This document shows positions 31,380 to 40,637 of a stretch of 64,000 bases of DNA, in pieces. The notes beneath the pieces are model-generated. The model made no database searches. It was not told the DNA's origin and was given only the letters and a program-made list of their open reading frames with translations. Each line of letters starts with the position of its first letter. Within the stretch, counting starts at the first letter, position 1. The position numbers and the translations under genes were made by a program. The DNA lies in contig RJVL01000001.1 in assembly GCA_003755025.1 (NCBI GenBank), forward strand, positions 496,001 to 560,000, in the 5' to 3' direction. Source of the DNA: Diaphorobacter nitroreducens. GTDB taxonomy: Bacteria; Pseudomonadota; Gammaproteobacteria; Burkholderiales; Burkholderiaceae_C.

Positions 31380-32480
31380 CTCCAAACCCAGTTCGGCCAG
31401 CAGTTCGGCTTCACGCGCATGCTGCAGGGCCTGCAGCACCTCGCCCAGGTCACCTTCCATGATGGCCAGCAGCTTGTACAGCGTGAGGTTGATGCGGTGG
31501 TCGGTGAGGCGCCCCTGCGGAAAGTTGTAGGTGCGGATGCGGTCGCTGCGGTCGCCGCTGCCGATCAGCCCCTTGCGCAGCGCGGCCTCCTTGGCGGCGC
31601 GCTCGCTGCGTTCCTTTTCCTGGATGCGCGCCTGCAGCACCTGCAGCGCCTTGGCCTTGTTGCTGTGCTGGCTGCGCCCGTCCTGGCATTCGGCCACGAT
31701 GCCGGTGGGAAGGTGCACCACGCGCACGGCCGAGTCGGTCTTGTTGATGTGCTGGCCGCCCGCGCCGCTGGCGCGGAAGGTGTCGATGCGCAGGTCCGCC
31801 GGGTTCAGCGTGATGGCCTGGTGCTCGTCGGGCTCGGGCATCACCGCCACGGTGCAGGCGCTGGTGTGGATGCGGCCCTGCGTCTCGGTGGCGGGCACGC
31901 GCTGCACGCGGTGGCCTCCGGATTCGAACTTGAGTGCGCCGTACACACCGCTACCGGAAGGGCCCGTACCGGGCTGGCCCTCGATGCGCAGCACCACTTC
32001 CTTGTAGCCGCCGATCTCGCTCTCGTTGGCGCTCATGACCTCGACCTTCCAGCCCACGGTGGCGGCGTAGCGCGTGTACATGCGCGCCAGGTCGCCCGCG
32101 AACAGGGCGGATTCGTCGCCGCCCGTGCCAGCGCGGATTTCGATGAAGGCGTTGCGCTCGTCGTCGGGGTCTTTGGGCAGCAGCAGGCGCTGCAGCTCGT
32201 CCTCCAACTGCACCAGTTCGGTCTCTGCGGCGTGGATTTCCTCCTGCGCCATCTCGGCCATGTCGGGGTCTTGCAGCATCTCCCGCGCGCCGGCCAGGTC
32301 GGCCTCGCGCTGCTGGTAGCGGGCGTAGCGGCCCGCGACCTGGGTGACCTCGGCGTGCTCGCGCGAGATGCTGCGGTACTGCTGCATGTCCGCCATGATG
32401 TCTTCGCGCGAGAGCAAGAAGTCGAGTTCCTGCAGGCGTTGCGCGTAGCGTTCCAGCTGGCTGCGGAGAAAGGGTTTCAT
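31377..32480 (-). CDS. prfA: Peptide chain release factor 1
   Basis: A 367-residue RF1, which reads UAA and UAG and triggers peptide release. The GGQ motif ([16 protein letters not shown]) lies near residues 241-243, and the stop-codon-reading PxT-type tripeptide is PAT, near 196, in [15 protein letters not shown]. The chosen start is the ATG at 32480 ([12 protein letters not shown]); the preceding TTG codon is in frame but has no advantage. The stop codon falls inside repeat R5, and repeat R6 lies upstream between hemA and prfA. Confidence 0.96.
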   Translation of the reverse strand: MKPFLRSQLERYAQRLQELDFLLSREDIMADMQQYRSISREHAEVTQVAGRYARYQQREADLAGAREMLQDPDMAEMAQEEIHAAETELVQLEDELQRLLLPKDPDDERNAFIEIRAGTGGDESALFAGDLARMYTRYAATVGWKVEVMSANESEIGGYKEVVLRIEGQPGTGPSGSGVYGALKFESGGHRVQRVPATETQGRIHTSACTVAVMPEPDEHQAITLNPADLRIDTFRASGAGGQHINKTDSAVRVVHLPTGIVAECQDGRSQHSNKAKALQVLQARIQEKERSERAAKEAALRKGLIGSGDRSDRIRTYNFPQGRLTDHRINLTLYKLLAIMEGDLGEVLQALQHAREAELLAELGLE

Positions 32481-32503
32481 CAAGGGGTGTGAAAGAAGGG
32501 TTT

Positions 32504-32570
32504 TGCTACCAGTTTGGTAGCTGCTTGCGCTTGTCTGGTAAGCGCGGTAGGCCGATGGGGCTTATGAAAT
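32504..32570 (+). repeat. Dispersed repeat, copy R6
   Basis: Reads TGCTACCAGTTTGGTAGCTG, then CTTGCGCTTGTCTGGTAAGCGC and GGCC. The TGCTACC/GGTAGC head forms its own inverted repeat. It lies in plus orientation between the minus-strand genes hemA and prfA. Confidence 0.85.
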
Positions 32571-32593
32571 CAGGGGTGCGCGAGCGAGCGCCG

Positions 32594-33904
32594 CTACAGC
32601 CCGTTTTTGCTGTGCGAGCGCAGGAACAGGCGCGAGACGGCCTGTGCGGTCTGGGCGCGCGCTTCGGCATCGCCCGCGCGCAGCTCGGCCATGGTGCCGT
32701 GCAGCATCTTTTGCGTGAGGCCGCGCGACAGCGCCTCAAGCACGGTCTCGATGTCCTCGCCCTTGGCCAGGCGCTTCTTGGCGCGGGCGATCTCCAGGGC
32801 GCGCCATTCGTCGGCCTGGGAGTTGAGTTGCTGGATCAGCGGCACCACGCCGCCGTTCTGCGCGGCGGGGCTGCGCAGCTCCATCCAGTGCACGAAGCTC
32901 TGCACGCCCGCGTCGATGATGGCCTCGGCCTGCGCCACGGCGGCCTGGCGATGCGCCTGTGCCGTCTGTACCACGCTGGCCAGGTCGTCCACGGTGTACA
33001 GGTACACGTCTTCGAGCTGCTTGACCTCGGGCTCGATGTCGCGCGGCACGGCCAGGTCCACCATGAAGATGGGACGGTGGCGGCGCTTTTTCAGCGCGCG
33101 CTCCACGGCGCCCAGGCCAATGATGGGCAGCGTGCTCGCGGTGCAGCTGATGACCGCGTCGAACTCGTGCAGGTGATCGGGCAGGTCGGCCAGGCGCATG
33201 ACCTCGCCGCCAAAGCGCGTGGCGAGCTTTTCGCCGCGCTCCAGCGTGCGGTTGGCGATCGTGATCTGCTGGGGCGTCTTGGCCGCGAAGTGCGTGGTGC
33301 ACAGCTCGATCATCTCGCCCGCGCCCACGAACAGCACGCGGATCTTCGTCAGGTCTTCGAACAACTGGCCGGCCAGCCGCACGGCCGCGGCGGCCATGCT
33401 GATGCTGTGCGCGCCGATGTCGGTGCTGGTACGCACCTCCTTGGCCACGGCAAAGCTGCGCTGAAAGAGCTGGTTGAGCGTGGTGCCGAGCGCTCCTGCG
33501 CCTTCAGCGGCGCGCACGGCGTCCTTCATCTGGCCGAGGATCTGGGCCTCGCCCAGCACCATGGAATCAAGCCCGCTGGCCACGCGGAAGGCGTGGCGGG
33601 CGACGAGGCCGTTTTCCAGGCTGTAGGAGTGCGAACGCAGCAGCGCGGGGCTCACGCCGCCGCTGTGGGCCAGCCAGTCCAGCGTGTGGTCCAGCGCCGG
33701 GGCCTCGGCTGCGCAGTAGATCTCGGTGCGGTTGCAGGTGGAGATGATGGCCGTCTCCACGCCCGGGTGGCGGCCCGAGGCGCTGGACAGCGAATCGCGC
33801 AGCCCGTGCAGCGTGGGCGCGATCTGGTCCAGGGCGAACGCGAACCGGCCCCGCAGATCGAGCGGAGCGGTGTGGTGGTTGATGCCGAGGGCCCAGACTG
33901 CCAT
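32594..33904 (-). CDS. hemA: Glutamyl-tRNA reductase
   Basis: A 436-residue HemA. It reduces glutamyl-tRNA to glutamate-1-semialdehyde with NADPH, the first committed step of C5-pathway heme synthesis. The N-terminal [14 protein letters not shown] and the STCNRTEIY motif with catalytic C57 are intact. The NADPH-binding [14 protein letters not shown] (near residue 185) and the C-terminal dimerisation helix follow. A perfect TATAAT ends only nine bases before the ATG, so the mRNA may be nearly leaderless. It heads the hemA-prfA-prmC-grxD unit. Confidence 0.96.
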   Translation of the reverse strand: MAVWALGINHHTAPLDLRGRFAFALDQIAPTLHGLRDSLSSASGRHPGVETAIISTCNRTEIYCAAEAPALDHTLDWLAHSGGVSPALLRSHSYSLENGLVARHAFRVASGLDSMVLGEAQILGQMKDAVRAAEGAGALGTTLNQLFQRSFAVAKEVRTSTDIGAHSISMAAAAVRLAGQLFEDLTKIRVLFVGAGEMIELCTTHFAAKTPQQITIANRTLERGEKLATRFGGEVMRLADLPDHLHEFDAVISCTASTLPIIGLGAVERALKKRRHRPIFMVDLAVPRDIEPEVKQLEDVYLYTVDDLASVVQTAQAHRQAAVAQAEAIIDAGVQSFVHWMELRSPAAQNGGVVPLIQQLNSQADEWRALEIARAKKRLAKGEDIETVLEALSRGLTQKMLHGTMAELRAGDAEARAQTAQAVSRLFLRSHSKNGL

Positions 33905-33912
33905 GGGGTGGG

Positions 33913-33918
33913 ATTATA
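33913..33918 (-). promoter_or_regulatory. -10 box (TATAAT) for hemA
   Basis: A perfect TATAAT on the minus strand ends nine bases before the hemA ATG. The -35 region (CTGCCT at 17-base spacing) is poor. A start site seven bases downstream would leave a leader of only one to three bases. Confidence 0.5.
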
Positions 33919-33978
33919 AAATCCGCCGCGCACTCAGGCAGGCCACCGCGCCAATGGCTTGATCTGCATCATGACTCC

Positions 33979-34257
33979 ATGGACCTGCTGCTCGCCCTCA
34001 ACCATCTGCTGAACTTCACCGCACCCGCGCTGGCGGTCGCCGTGCTGCTGGTGGCATGCAGCCACGTCTTTATGCGAAAACTGGCCAGAGCGCACGGCTG
34101 GATTGCGCCAATAGCTATCAACTTTGTAGTGGGGTGTTGCGTCCTCGTGGCGGGGTTGGTGCTGCTGGGGCGCGACGGCCGCATGGCCACCTACGCCGGC
34201 TTGGCGGCGGCCTGCGCCACCAGTCAGTGGTTGCTGCTGCGCGCCTGGCGCGGCTGA
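33979..34257 (+). CDS. Small membrane protein of unknown function
   Basis: A 92-residue protein with three hydrophobic segments (about residues 8-28, 43-62 and 70-86) and few charged residues outside the loops. I do not recognise a family; it looks like a small integral membrane protein. It is divergent from hemA and convergent with the LysR-type gene, whose stop codon lies two bases away. The middle of the gene (34087-34131) resembles an inverted copy of the dispersed repeat and uses codons rare in its neighbours (AGA, ATA, GTA). Confidence 0.6.
   Translation: MDLLLALNHLLNFTAPALAVAVLLVACSHVFMRKLARAHGWIAPIAINFVVGCCVLVAGLVLLGRDGRMATYAGLAAACATSQWLLLRAWRG
34087..34131 (-). repeat. Probable dispersed repeat, copy R7, inside a coding sequence
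   Basis: Read on the minus strand: CTACAAAGTTGATAGCTATT, then GGCGCAATCC, then a GTGCGCT arm. This follows the repeat's order of head, ATAGCT and paired GCGC arms, although the arms are diverged. It lies in frame within the small membrane protein gene. Confidence 0.5.
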
Positions 34258-34258
34258 T

Positions 34259-35161
34259 TCAACTCCCGCCCTGTCCGCACGCCTGCGCCAGCAGCCAGCC
34301 GCGCAGGTCGTCCAGGGCCGGATTGGGCGCGCGCCCCGTCGGAATGCACAGGTGGTAGCCGCGGTCCAGCAGCACGGGGTGGTCGATGGCGATGGCAATG
34401 CGCCCGGCGGCCAGCTCCGGCTCCACCAGCGCGCGCTGCACCACCGCCACGCCCAGGCCGGCGATCACCGCCTGCACCAGCAGCGACACCAGCTCGAAGT
34501 CCGCCGCCGGCGTGAGCGGCCCGTGGACACAGCCCACACCGGCGAACCAGTGCGCCCAGTTGTCCGGGTAGTTCGTGTGGAACAGCAGCGGCCGCGCGAG
34601 CAGGTCGGCCGGTGCGCGGATGGCCTGGGGCCCCTGTAGATCGGCCGGGCGGCAGATGGGTACCAGCTCGCGCCCCACCAGGTAGTCGGCCGCGATGCCC
34701 GCAGGCCAGTCGGCGCGGCCCACGCGGATCCAGGCATCGATCTCGGGCGCGCTCAAAGGGTCGTCGCGCCGGTAGGGTGCGAACGACAGTGCGATGCCGG
34801 GGTGGCGCGCGTGGAAATCGGGCAGGCGCGGGATCAGCCAGTGGCTGAACAGCGTGGGCGCCACCGACAGGCGCAACTGGCGCGGGTTACGCCGCGTGCG
34901 CACGGCCAGCGTGGCGGATTCGATGGTGGCGATCGACGGGCCCACGGCCTGCAGGTAGTCGGCCCCCGCGCGCGTGAGCACGCTGCGCCGGCCCTCGCGC
35001 GCGAACAGCGCCACGCCCAGGTGCTCCTCCAGCCGGGCGATGGCGCGGCTGATGGCGCCCTGGGTCACGCTGAGTTCATCGGCCGCCTGCGAGAAGCTGC
35101 CCAGCCGCGCCGCGACGGCAAAGGCGTGCAGTTCGGGCAGTGACGGCGAGTGGATGCGCAT
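34259..35161 (-). CDS. LysR-type transcriptional regulator
   Basis: A 300-residue LysR-type regulator. The winged helix-turn-helix lies at residues 8-66 (ELHAFAVAARLGSFSQAADELSVTQGAISRAIARLEEHLGVALFAREGR), and a periplasmic-binding-protein-like effector domain fills the rest. The subgroup resembles GcvA-type regulators. I chose the ATG at 35161; longer in-frame starts add a basic, non-conserved stretch. It is divergent from the Bug-type binding protein gene, so it is the likely regulator of that gene. The effector cannot be read from sequence. Confidence 0.9.
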   Translation of the reverse strand: MRIHSPSLPELHAFAVAARLGSFSQAADELSVTQGAISRAIARLEEHLGVALFAREGRRSVLTRAGADYLQAVGPSIATIESATLAVRTRRNPRQLRLSVAPTLFSHWLIPRLPDFHARHPGIALSFAPYRRDDPLSAPEIDAWIRVGRADWPAGIAADYLVGRELVPICRPADLQGPQAIRAPADLLARPLLFHTNYPDNWAHWFAGVGCVHGPLTPAADFELVSLLVQAVIAGLGVAVVQRALVEPELAAGRIAIAIDHPVLLDRGYHLCIPTGRAPNPALDDLRGWLLAQACGQGGS

Positions 35162-35235
35162 GGGCGGTCGATTGATGAGTGTTGGTAATGGATTGCCGCC
35201 ATTTTGTCGCTTTTCGTAAACGCGGGGGCGCTCAA

Positions 35236-35255
35236 GAATGGGGCTGCCCCCATTC
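35236..35255. promoter_or_regulatory. Perfect inverted repeat upstream of the Bug gene
   Basis: GAATGGGG, CTGC, CCCCATTC: an 8-4-8 perfect inverted repeat 24 bases before the Bug start codon. It could be an operator or a 5'-UTR hairpin just upstream of the ribosome-binding site. Confidence 0.45.
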
Positions 35256-35278
35256 ATTCAAATACCGAGGAGATCCCC

Positions 35279-36265
35279 ATGGCACTGCGCCGCACCCTGC
35301 TGTCCACTCTGGCCGCCTGCGCCGCCGCTGCGGCCTTCGCACCCCTGGCGCACGCCCAGGCGGGCGACTACCCCAACCGCCCCATCAAGCTGATCGTGCC
35401 GTTCGCGCCCGGCGGCTCCACCGACATGGTGGCCCGCCTGCTGGCCGACAAGATGGGCCCCATCCTGGGCAAGGCCGTGGTGGTGGACAACAAGGGCGGA
35501 GCCGGCGGCTCCATCGGCGCCGACGCCATCGCCAAGGCGGCACCGGACGGCTACACCATCGGCATGGCCACGGTGAGCACCCACGGCGCCAACCCCGCCA
35601 TCTACGCCAAGCTGCCGTATGACGCGGTGAAGGACTTCGCCCCCATCACCAACGTGATGAGCGTGCCCAGCGTCTTCGTGGTGCACCCCAGCGTGCCCGC
35701 CAAGACCATGCAGGAGTTCGTGGCGCTGGCCAAGGCCAACCCCGGCAAGTACACCTTCGCCTCGCCGGGCACGGGCTCGCTGGGGCATGCCAACATCGAG
35801 AACTTCATGAACCTGGCGGGCATCGACCTGCTGCACATCCCCTACAAGGGCGCGGGCCAGGCCGCGACCGATGCGCTGGCGGGCCAGGTCAACGCGATGA
35901 CGGACAACCTGCCCTCCACGCTGGCCAACATCCAGTCGGGCAAGCTGCGCCCGCTGGCCGTGCTGGCCTTGAAGCGCAGCCCCGTGCTGCCCGGCGTGCC
36001 CACCTACACCGAGTTGGGCTACGCCGGCATGGGTGACGGCGGGTGGTTCGGCCTGGTGGCGCCCGCGGGCACGCCCAAGGAGATCATCGCCAAGCTGAAC
36101 GCCGCCGCGCACAAGGCCATGGCCCAGCCCGACTACCTGGAGAAGCAAAAGAGCATCTCCGGCGAGTCCATGGCCAACACGCCCGAGCAGTTTGCCAAGC
36201 AGATCGACGCCGCCATCGCGCGCTACACGGCCGTGGCCAAGCGCGCCAACATCAAGCTGGACTGA
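35279..36265 (+). CDS. Bug-family tripartite tricarboxylate transporter substrate-binding protein
   Basis: A 328-residue periplasmic binding protein of the Bug (TctC-like) family, highly expanded in Burkholderiales. A signal peptide ends at AHAQA (about residue 25). Family motifs are YPNRPIKLIVPFAPGGSTDMVARLLADKM and the VVVDNKGGAGGSIGADAIAKAAPDGYTI block near residues 65-95. The substrate is unknown, and no TctA/TctB membrane partners are nearby. The ATG follows GAGGAG at good spacing. It is divergent from the LysR-type regulator. Confidence 0.93.
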   Translation: MALRRTLLSTLAACAAAAAFAPLAHAQAGDYPNRPIKLIVPFAPGGSTDMVARLLADKMGPILGKAVVVDNKGGAGGSIGADAIAKAAPDGYTIGMATVSTHGANPAIYAKLPYDAVKDFAPITNVMSVPSVFVVHPSVPAKTMQEFVALAKANPGKYTFASPGTGSLGHANIENFMNLAGIDLLHIPYKGAGQAATDALAGQVNAMTDNLPSTLANIQSGKLRPLAVLALKRSPVLPGVPTYTELGYAGMGDGGWFGLVAPAGTPKEIIAKLNAAAHKAMAQPDYLEKQKSISGESMANTPEQFAKQIDAAIARYTAVAKRANIKLD

Positions 36266-36275
36266 TGGTGCGCCT

Positions 36276-37169
36276 TTGACAGCGTTGCATGACGACCTGA
36301 GCCCCCGGCCGGACACCCCGGTCGAGGTCTGGCAACCCACGGGGCAGCCGCTGCCGCTGGTGTGCGACTCGCCCCACAGCGGCACGGCCTACCCCGACGA
36401 TTTCGGCCACGCCGTGCCGCTGGCGCTGCTGCGTCGCGGCGAGGACACGCACGTGCACCGCCTCTGGCATACCGCGCCCGCGCACGGTGCCACGCTGATC
36501 GCCGCGACCTTCCCGCGCACTTACATCGACGTGAACCGGGCTGACAACGACCTGGACCCCGCGCAGATCGACGGCGCGTGGCCCGTGCCGCTCGCACCCG
36601 GCCCCAAGACGCGCCAGGGCCTGGGCCTGGTCTGGCAGCAGATCAGCAAGGACGGCGTGGCCACGCCGCTGTATGCGCGTGCGCGCACGGTGGCCGAGGT
36701 GCAGCGGCGCATCGAGGGCTACTGGCGCCCCTACCATGCGCAGCTGCAGCAGGCGATCGACGCGAGCGTGCAGCGCTTTGGCCGCGTGTGGCACCTGAAT
36801 TTGCATTCGATGCCCAATGACGTGTACCGGCGCCTGGGCCGCACGGACGCGCCGCCGCTGGCCGACTTCGTGCTGGGCGACCGCGACGGCACCACCTGCG
36901 CGCCCGAGTTCGTGCACCTGATCGCCGAGCAGCTGCGCGGCTTTGGCTACAGCGTGGCGCTGAACGAGCCCTACAAGGGCGTGGAGCTGATCGGCCGCAT
37001 CGGCCAGCCGCACCTGGGGCGCCACAGCCTGCAGATCGAGATCCGCCGCCCGGTGTACATGGACGAGGACACGCGTGCGCCCAACGCCGGCTTTGCACCG
37101 CTGCAGCAGCACCTGGACCAGTTGCTGGGAGTGGTGGCGGGCTATGTGCGGTCGCAGCTGTCGGTTTGA
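36276..37169 (+). CDS. N-formylglutamate amidohydrolase-family protein
   Basis: About 297 residues of the N-formylglutamate amidohydrolase (HutG/FGase) family. Members hydrolyse N-formylglutamate to formate and glutamate in histidine degradation, or related N-formyl compounds. Signatures are VCDSPHSGTAYPDDF near residue 28, YIDVNRADNDLDP near 82, and the ALNEPYKGVELIGRIG and LQIEIRRPVYMDE blocks near the C-terminus. No ATG is available at a suitable place; I chose the TTG at 36276 just after the Bug stop codon, but a second TTG at 36285 is also possible. No hut genes are nearby, so the substrate is inferred only from family. Confidence 0.85.
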   Translation: MTALHDDLSPRPDTPVEVWQPTGQPLPLVCDSPHSGTAYPDDFGHAVPLALLRRGEDTHVHRLWHTAPAHGATLIAATFPRTYIDVNRADNDLDPAQIDGAWPVPLAPGPKTRQGLGLVWQQISKDGVATPLYARARTVAEVQRRIEGYWRPYHAQLQQAIDASVQRFGRVWHLNLHSMPNDVYRRLGRTDAPPLADFVLGDRDGTTCAPEFVHLIAEQLRGFGYSVALNEPYKGVELIGRIGQPHLGRHSLQIEIRRPVYMDEDTRAPNAGFAPLQQHLDQLLGVVAGYVRSQLSV

Positions 37170-37170
37170 A

Positions 37171-37222
37171 GAAAAATTGGCCTGTAGCGCTTGTCTGATA
37201 AGCGCTAGCAGCTATTGAAACA
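37171..37222 (-). repeat. Dispersed repeat, copy R8 (inverted)
   Basis: Read on the minus strand: CAATAGCTGCTAGCGCTTAT, loop, AAGCGCTACAGGCC and an A/T-rich tail. It fills the gap between two convergent genes, starting two bases after the amidohydrolase stop codon. Confidence 0.9.
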
Positions 37223-37241
37223 GGAGCGAATCAGGCGCCGT

Positions 37242-39764
37242 TCAGACGCGCTCCGACAGCGGCGGCGCCTCCTGGGCGGCGTCGCGCGGCGCCTGCGCCA
37301 CCGAGGTGGTGGCCGGCGGCGACAGCGACAGGCCCGCATCGCGCAACGCCTCCAAAATGGCGAACAACACGTCGCTGCGCACGCCTCCCGCGTTGCGCGG
37401 GCTGCTCACGTAGCCGATCGCCAGGAAGGTGAGCGTGCCGCTCTGGATGCCTTCCAGCGTCACCGATGGCGCGGGGCTCTCCAGGATGTCCTCGTGCGCA
37501 TGAAAGGCCTGCAGGATCAGCTCGCGCATGCGCCGCGCGTCGGTGTCCAGCGGTGCGGGCAGGCGCAGCAGCACCCGGCCCTGGGCGCTGCCCAGCGTCA
37601 TGTTGCGCACGGTCTTGGTGATGAATTCCGAGTTGGGCACGATCACCGTGGAGCGGTCGCCCAGCTGGATCTCGGTGGCGCGCACGTTCACGCGGCGCAC
37701 GTCGCCCTCGGTGTCGCCCAGCACCACCCAGTCGCCCACCTTCACCGGCCGCTCGGCCAGCAGGATCAGGCCCGAGATGAAGTTCTGCACGATGGCCTGC
37801 AGGCCGAAGCCGATCCCCACCGACAGCGCGCTCGCCACCCAGGCGATGCGCTCCACGCTGATGCCCAGGCCCGCCAGCGCCACGGCGATCACCACCACGC
37901 CGCCCACGTAGCCCAGCAGCGTGACGATGGAGCTGCGCATGCCCGGCTCCAGCGATGTGTGGGGGAAGTAGCGGTCGCTGAGCCAGCGCTTGACGATGCG
38001 TATCGCCAGGAAGCCCGCGCAGATCACCGCCAGCGCCGTGAGCAGTGCCTGGGGCGCCAGCGTGAAGTCGCCGATCTGCAGGCTGTGGTCCAGCTTGCTG
38101 CCGCGGCGGAACAGCTCGTCCGGGTTGGTGCCCAGCGGCGCCATCAGCGCGATCGCCATGTAGAAGAACAGCGCCACACGCAGCACGCCGGCCAGCAGCA
38201 CCGCGGCCTGGTCCAGCAACTGGGCGTCGATGGCCAGCGCGGCGTGGATGCGCGCGCCCAGGCCGCCGTGGGAGGAGAGCAACGCGTCGCACAGGTCGTC
38301 CACCAACTGCATCAGCAGATAGGTGGTGGCAAACACCACGCCCGACCACACCATCTGCCGCGCCAGCGTGCCGCCCAGCGCCACGAAGCCCAGCACCACG
38401 GCCAGTGCGGCCGCGGCCGCGGCAAGGCCTGCGCTGGCCAGGATCAGCCCCACCCAGAGGGGGCGGCCCGCCTTCTCCGCGGGCGCCGCGTCGGTGGCGC
38501 CATCGGCCGCGTCCGCTGCCTGGGGCGTTGCCCGCAGCCGGCCCAGCGCGACGGCCACCGTCACCGACAGCAACACCGCGGACACGGCGTGCACCAGCAC
38601 TTCGGCCGCCAGGCTGGCGCCCACGATGGCGTTGACCTGTGTGACCAGCCCGCCCAGCGCCGACAGTGCCGCGATCCACCACGGGAAGGGGCTGAGCCGG
38701 CGGGCGAGCGCGTCGGAGATGGGCAGCAGCCGCCAGGAGCTGCGCCGGCGCGACAGCAGTGCGTGCCCCAGCGTGATAACGAAGGTGGCGTAGGCCGCGG
38801 CACGCAGGCTGGCCTGCTGCACCGCGCGCACGTCCTCGTCCAGCACGCCGCCGAGCTTGACCCCGCTCCACGCGAGTTGCAGCGCAGCGCTGACGATCAG
38901 CACGTTCGCCACCACCGCCGCCGCCGCCAGCAGCGTGCGCCGCAGCCGGGTGGCCGGCAGCCGCGCGGGCAGCGCGCGCACCAGCACACGCTCCGCCAGC
39001 CAGGTGCCCCCCACGGCCAGGGCGACGGCCAGGGCCAGGTAACCCAGGAAGGTGCCGCGGCGCGGCGAGTCCAGCGTGGCCTGCACGGCGCGGCGCAGGT
39101 TGGCGCCCAGCGCCTGCAGCCGCGCACTGTCGCCGGGCGCGGCGTAGCGCAGGCTGCGCCAGAAGGCGGGGGCCAGTGGCGAATCGACCCGCGTCGTGAG
39201 GGCCGCCTGGAACAGTGCGCGCCGCTGGCGCCCGATCTCCGCGCTGCGCTGCTCGGCATCCACGGCCACCAGGCGGGCGAGCTTGAGTTCCGCATCGATC
39301 ACGCCGCGCTGCTTGTTCAGCGCGGTGCGCTGCTCGGCCACGTCGGGCGCATCCGCCGGCGCGCCCTTTTCGGGCGTGGGGCCCAGGCCTTCCAGGCGGC
39401 GGTCCAGGTCCGCCAGGTCGCTGGTGCGCTGGGCGACCACGCGCTCGGCCGCGGTGCCGATGGCGGCCACCTCGGTCAGCAGCTTGCGGCCGTCGTCCTC
39501 CTCGCCGAGCTTTGCGGGAATGGCGTCGAGCTGCTTGCGCAGTTCGTCCACCGAGGGCAGGGGGGCGTTGTCCTCACCCAGCGTGTCCACCGCGCTGGCC
39601 GCGGCGGAGGCGGGGGCCGCAGCGGGCCGGGTCTGGGCAAGGGCGGGCGTGCCGCCCAGCCACAGGCAGCAGGCCAGTACCAACCACTGCCAAAGGTGGC
39701 GTGCGCTCTGCGGGGGGAGACGGCGGCGCAGCGGGCGCGCGCCGGTGCGGGGAAGGCAATGCAT
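37242..39764 (-). CDS. Large MscS-family mechanosensitive channel (DUF3772 type)
   Basis: An 840-residue MscS-like channel. A cleavable signal peptide (hydrophobic stretch WQWLVLACCLWLGG, ending ALAQ) precedes a periplasmic region of about 170 residues with DUF3772-like heptads. At least ten membrane helices follow (about residues 215-640). The C-terminal MscS domain has the pore-helix region VGIGFGLQAIVQNFISGLILLAERPVKVGDWV, then the beta domain TVIVPNSEFITKTVRNMT. It probably opens under membrane tension, like MscK/YjeP-class proteins. I chose the ATG giving the signal peptide; the longer frame runs into the next gene. Confidence 0.9.
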   Translation of the reverse strand: MHCLPRTGARPLRRRLPPQSARHLWQWLVLACCLWLGGTPALAQTRPAAAPASAAASAVDTLGEDNAPLPSVDELRKQLDAIPAKLGEEDDGRKLLTEVAAIGTAAERVVAQRTSDLADLDRRLEGLGPTPEKGAPADAPDVAEQRTALNKQRGVIDAELKLARLVAVDAEQRSAEIGRQRRALFQAALTTRVDSPLAPAFWRSLRYAAPGDSARLQALGANLRRAVQATLDSPRRGTFLGYLALAVALAVGGTWLAERVLVRALPARLPATRLRRTLLAAAAVVANVLIVSAALQLAWSGVKLGGVLDEDVRAVQQASLRAAAYATFVITLGHALLSRRRSSWRLLPISDALARRLSPFPWWIAALSALGGLVTQVNAIVGASLAAEVLVHAVSAVLLSVTVAVALGRLRATPQAADAADGATDAAPAEKAGRPLWVGLILASAGLAAAAAALAVVLGFVALGGTLARQMVWSGVVFATTYLLMQLVDDLCDALLSSHGGLGARIHAALAIDAQLLDQAAVLLAGVLRVALFFYMAIALMAPLGTNPDELFRRGSKLDHSLQIGDFTLAPQALLTALAVICAGFLAIRIVKRWLSDRYFPHTSLEPGMRSSIVTLLGYVGGVVVIAVALAGLGISVERIAWVASALSVGIGFGLQAIVQNFISGLILLAERPVKVGDWVVLGDTEGDVRRVNVRATEIQLGDRSTVIVPNSEFITKTVRNMTLGSAQGRVLLRLPAPLDTDARRMRELILQAFHAHEDILESPAPSVTLEGIQSGTLTFLAIGYVSSPRNAGGVRSDVLFAILEALRDAGLSLSPPATTSVAQAPRDAAQEAPPLSERV

Positions 39765-39862
39765 GCGCGCATTGTCCGCTGCCGAGCGGCCCCGGCCTTG
39801 CCAGACGGCAGCGCGAGCGGCGTGCCCGGCACCGCCCGCCGGCGTGGACGGGTGGCGCCGCG

Positions 39863-40612
39863 TCAGGCCTCGGCGGGGCTGAACAGGTCCACGCGGTCGG
39901 TGATGATGCCGTCGGTGTGCAGCGCCAGCAGCCGCTGGGCGGCCCAGTCGTCGTTCACGGTGTAGCTCAGGGCGCGCATGCCGGCCAGGTGTACCTCGGC
40001 CACGGTGGCGGCGCTCCACAGCGCATGGTTGCAGACCACGGCCACGCAGCCCCACTGGCGCGCAGTGTCCAGCCAGCCGTCATGCAGTTGGTCCAGCAGC
40101 AGGCCGCGTGGCAGATGCGGCGCGGTCTCGCGCGCGCCGGCCAGCGCCTGCGGTTTGAACGAGGTGAGCAGCGGTGGCACGCTCTGGCCGTGCCACAGGC
40201 GTGCCGCCAGCGCGGCCACGGCGCGGCCGGTTTCGGCTTCGGTACCGGGCGTGGGCTTGATCTCGATGTTGAGGAAGTGGCCGTTGGCGATGCACCAGCG
40301 CGCCAGGTGCTCCAGCGTGGGCAGCGGCTCGCCCGCGTACGTGCGCGAATGCCAGGCACCGGCGTCCAGCTGGGCCAGCGTGCCCCAGGGCTGATCGCCA
40401 GCGGTGCCGTGGCCGTTGGTGGTGCGCTCCAGCGTGGCGTCGTGCAGCAGGAAGGCCACGCCGTCGCTGCTCAGCTTGGCGTCGCACTCGAACATGCGGT
40501 AGCCGTGCTGCGCGCCCAGGCGGAAGGCGGCCAGCGTGTTCTCGGGCGCCAGCTTGCCGGCGCCGCGGTGGGCGATCCAGCGGGGGTAGGGCCAGGCGGA
40601 AGGTGTCGTCAT
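39863..40612 (-). CDS. ugpQ: Glycerophosphodiester phosphodiesterase
   Basis: A 249-residue cytosolic GDPD-type enzyme. It cleaves glycerophosphodiesters to sn-glycerol 3-phosphate and an alcohol. The catalytic WIAHRGAGKLAPENTLAAF motif starts near residue 11, and FECDAKLSSDGVAFLLHD supplies metal ligands and the second catalytic histidine. NIEIKPTPGTE is also characteristic. The ATG lies 25 bases after the ugpC stop codon on the same strand, so it is the last gene of ugpBAECQ, as in E. coli. Confidence 0.93.
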   Translation of the reverse strand: MTTPSAWPYPRWIAHRGAGKLAPENTLAAFRLGAQHGYRMFECDAKLSSDGVAFLLHDATLERTTNGHGTAGDQPWGTLAQLDAGAWHSRTYAGEPLPTLEHLARWCIANGHFLNIEIKPTPGTEAETGRAVAALAARLWHGQSVPPLLTSFKPQALAGARETAPHLPRGLLLDQLHDGWLDTARQWGCVAVVCNHALWSAATVAEVHLAGMRALSYTVNDDWAAQRLLALHTDGIITDRVDLFSPAEA

Positions 40613-40637
40613 GCGCGGTGCTCCAGGCGGTCGGGTG

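Noticed and set aside
37215-39965. 916-codon open frame antisense to the MscS-like channel
   Set aside because: Arg/Gln/His-rich translation of the opposite strand of a family-typical channel gene.
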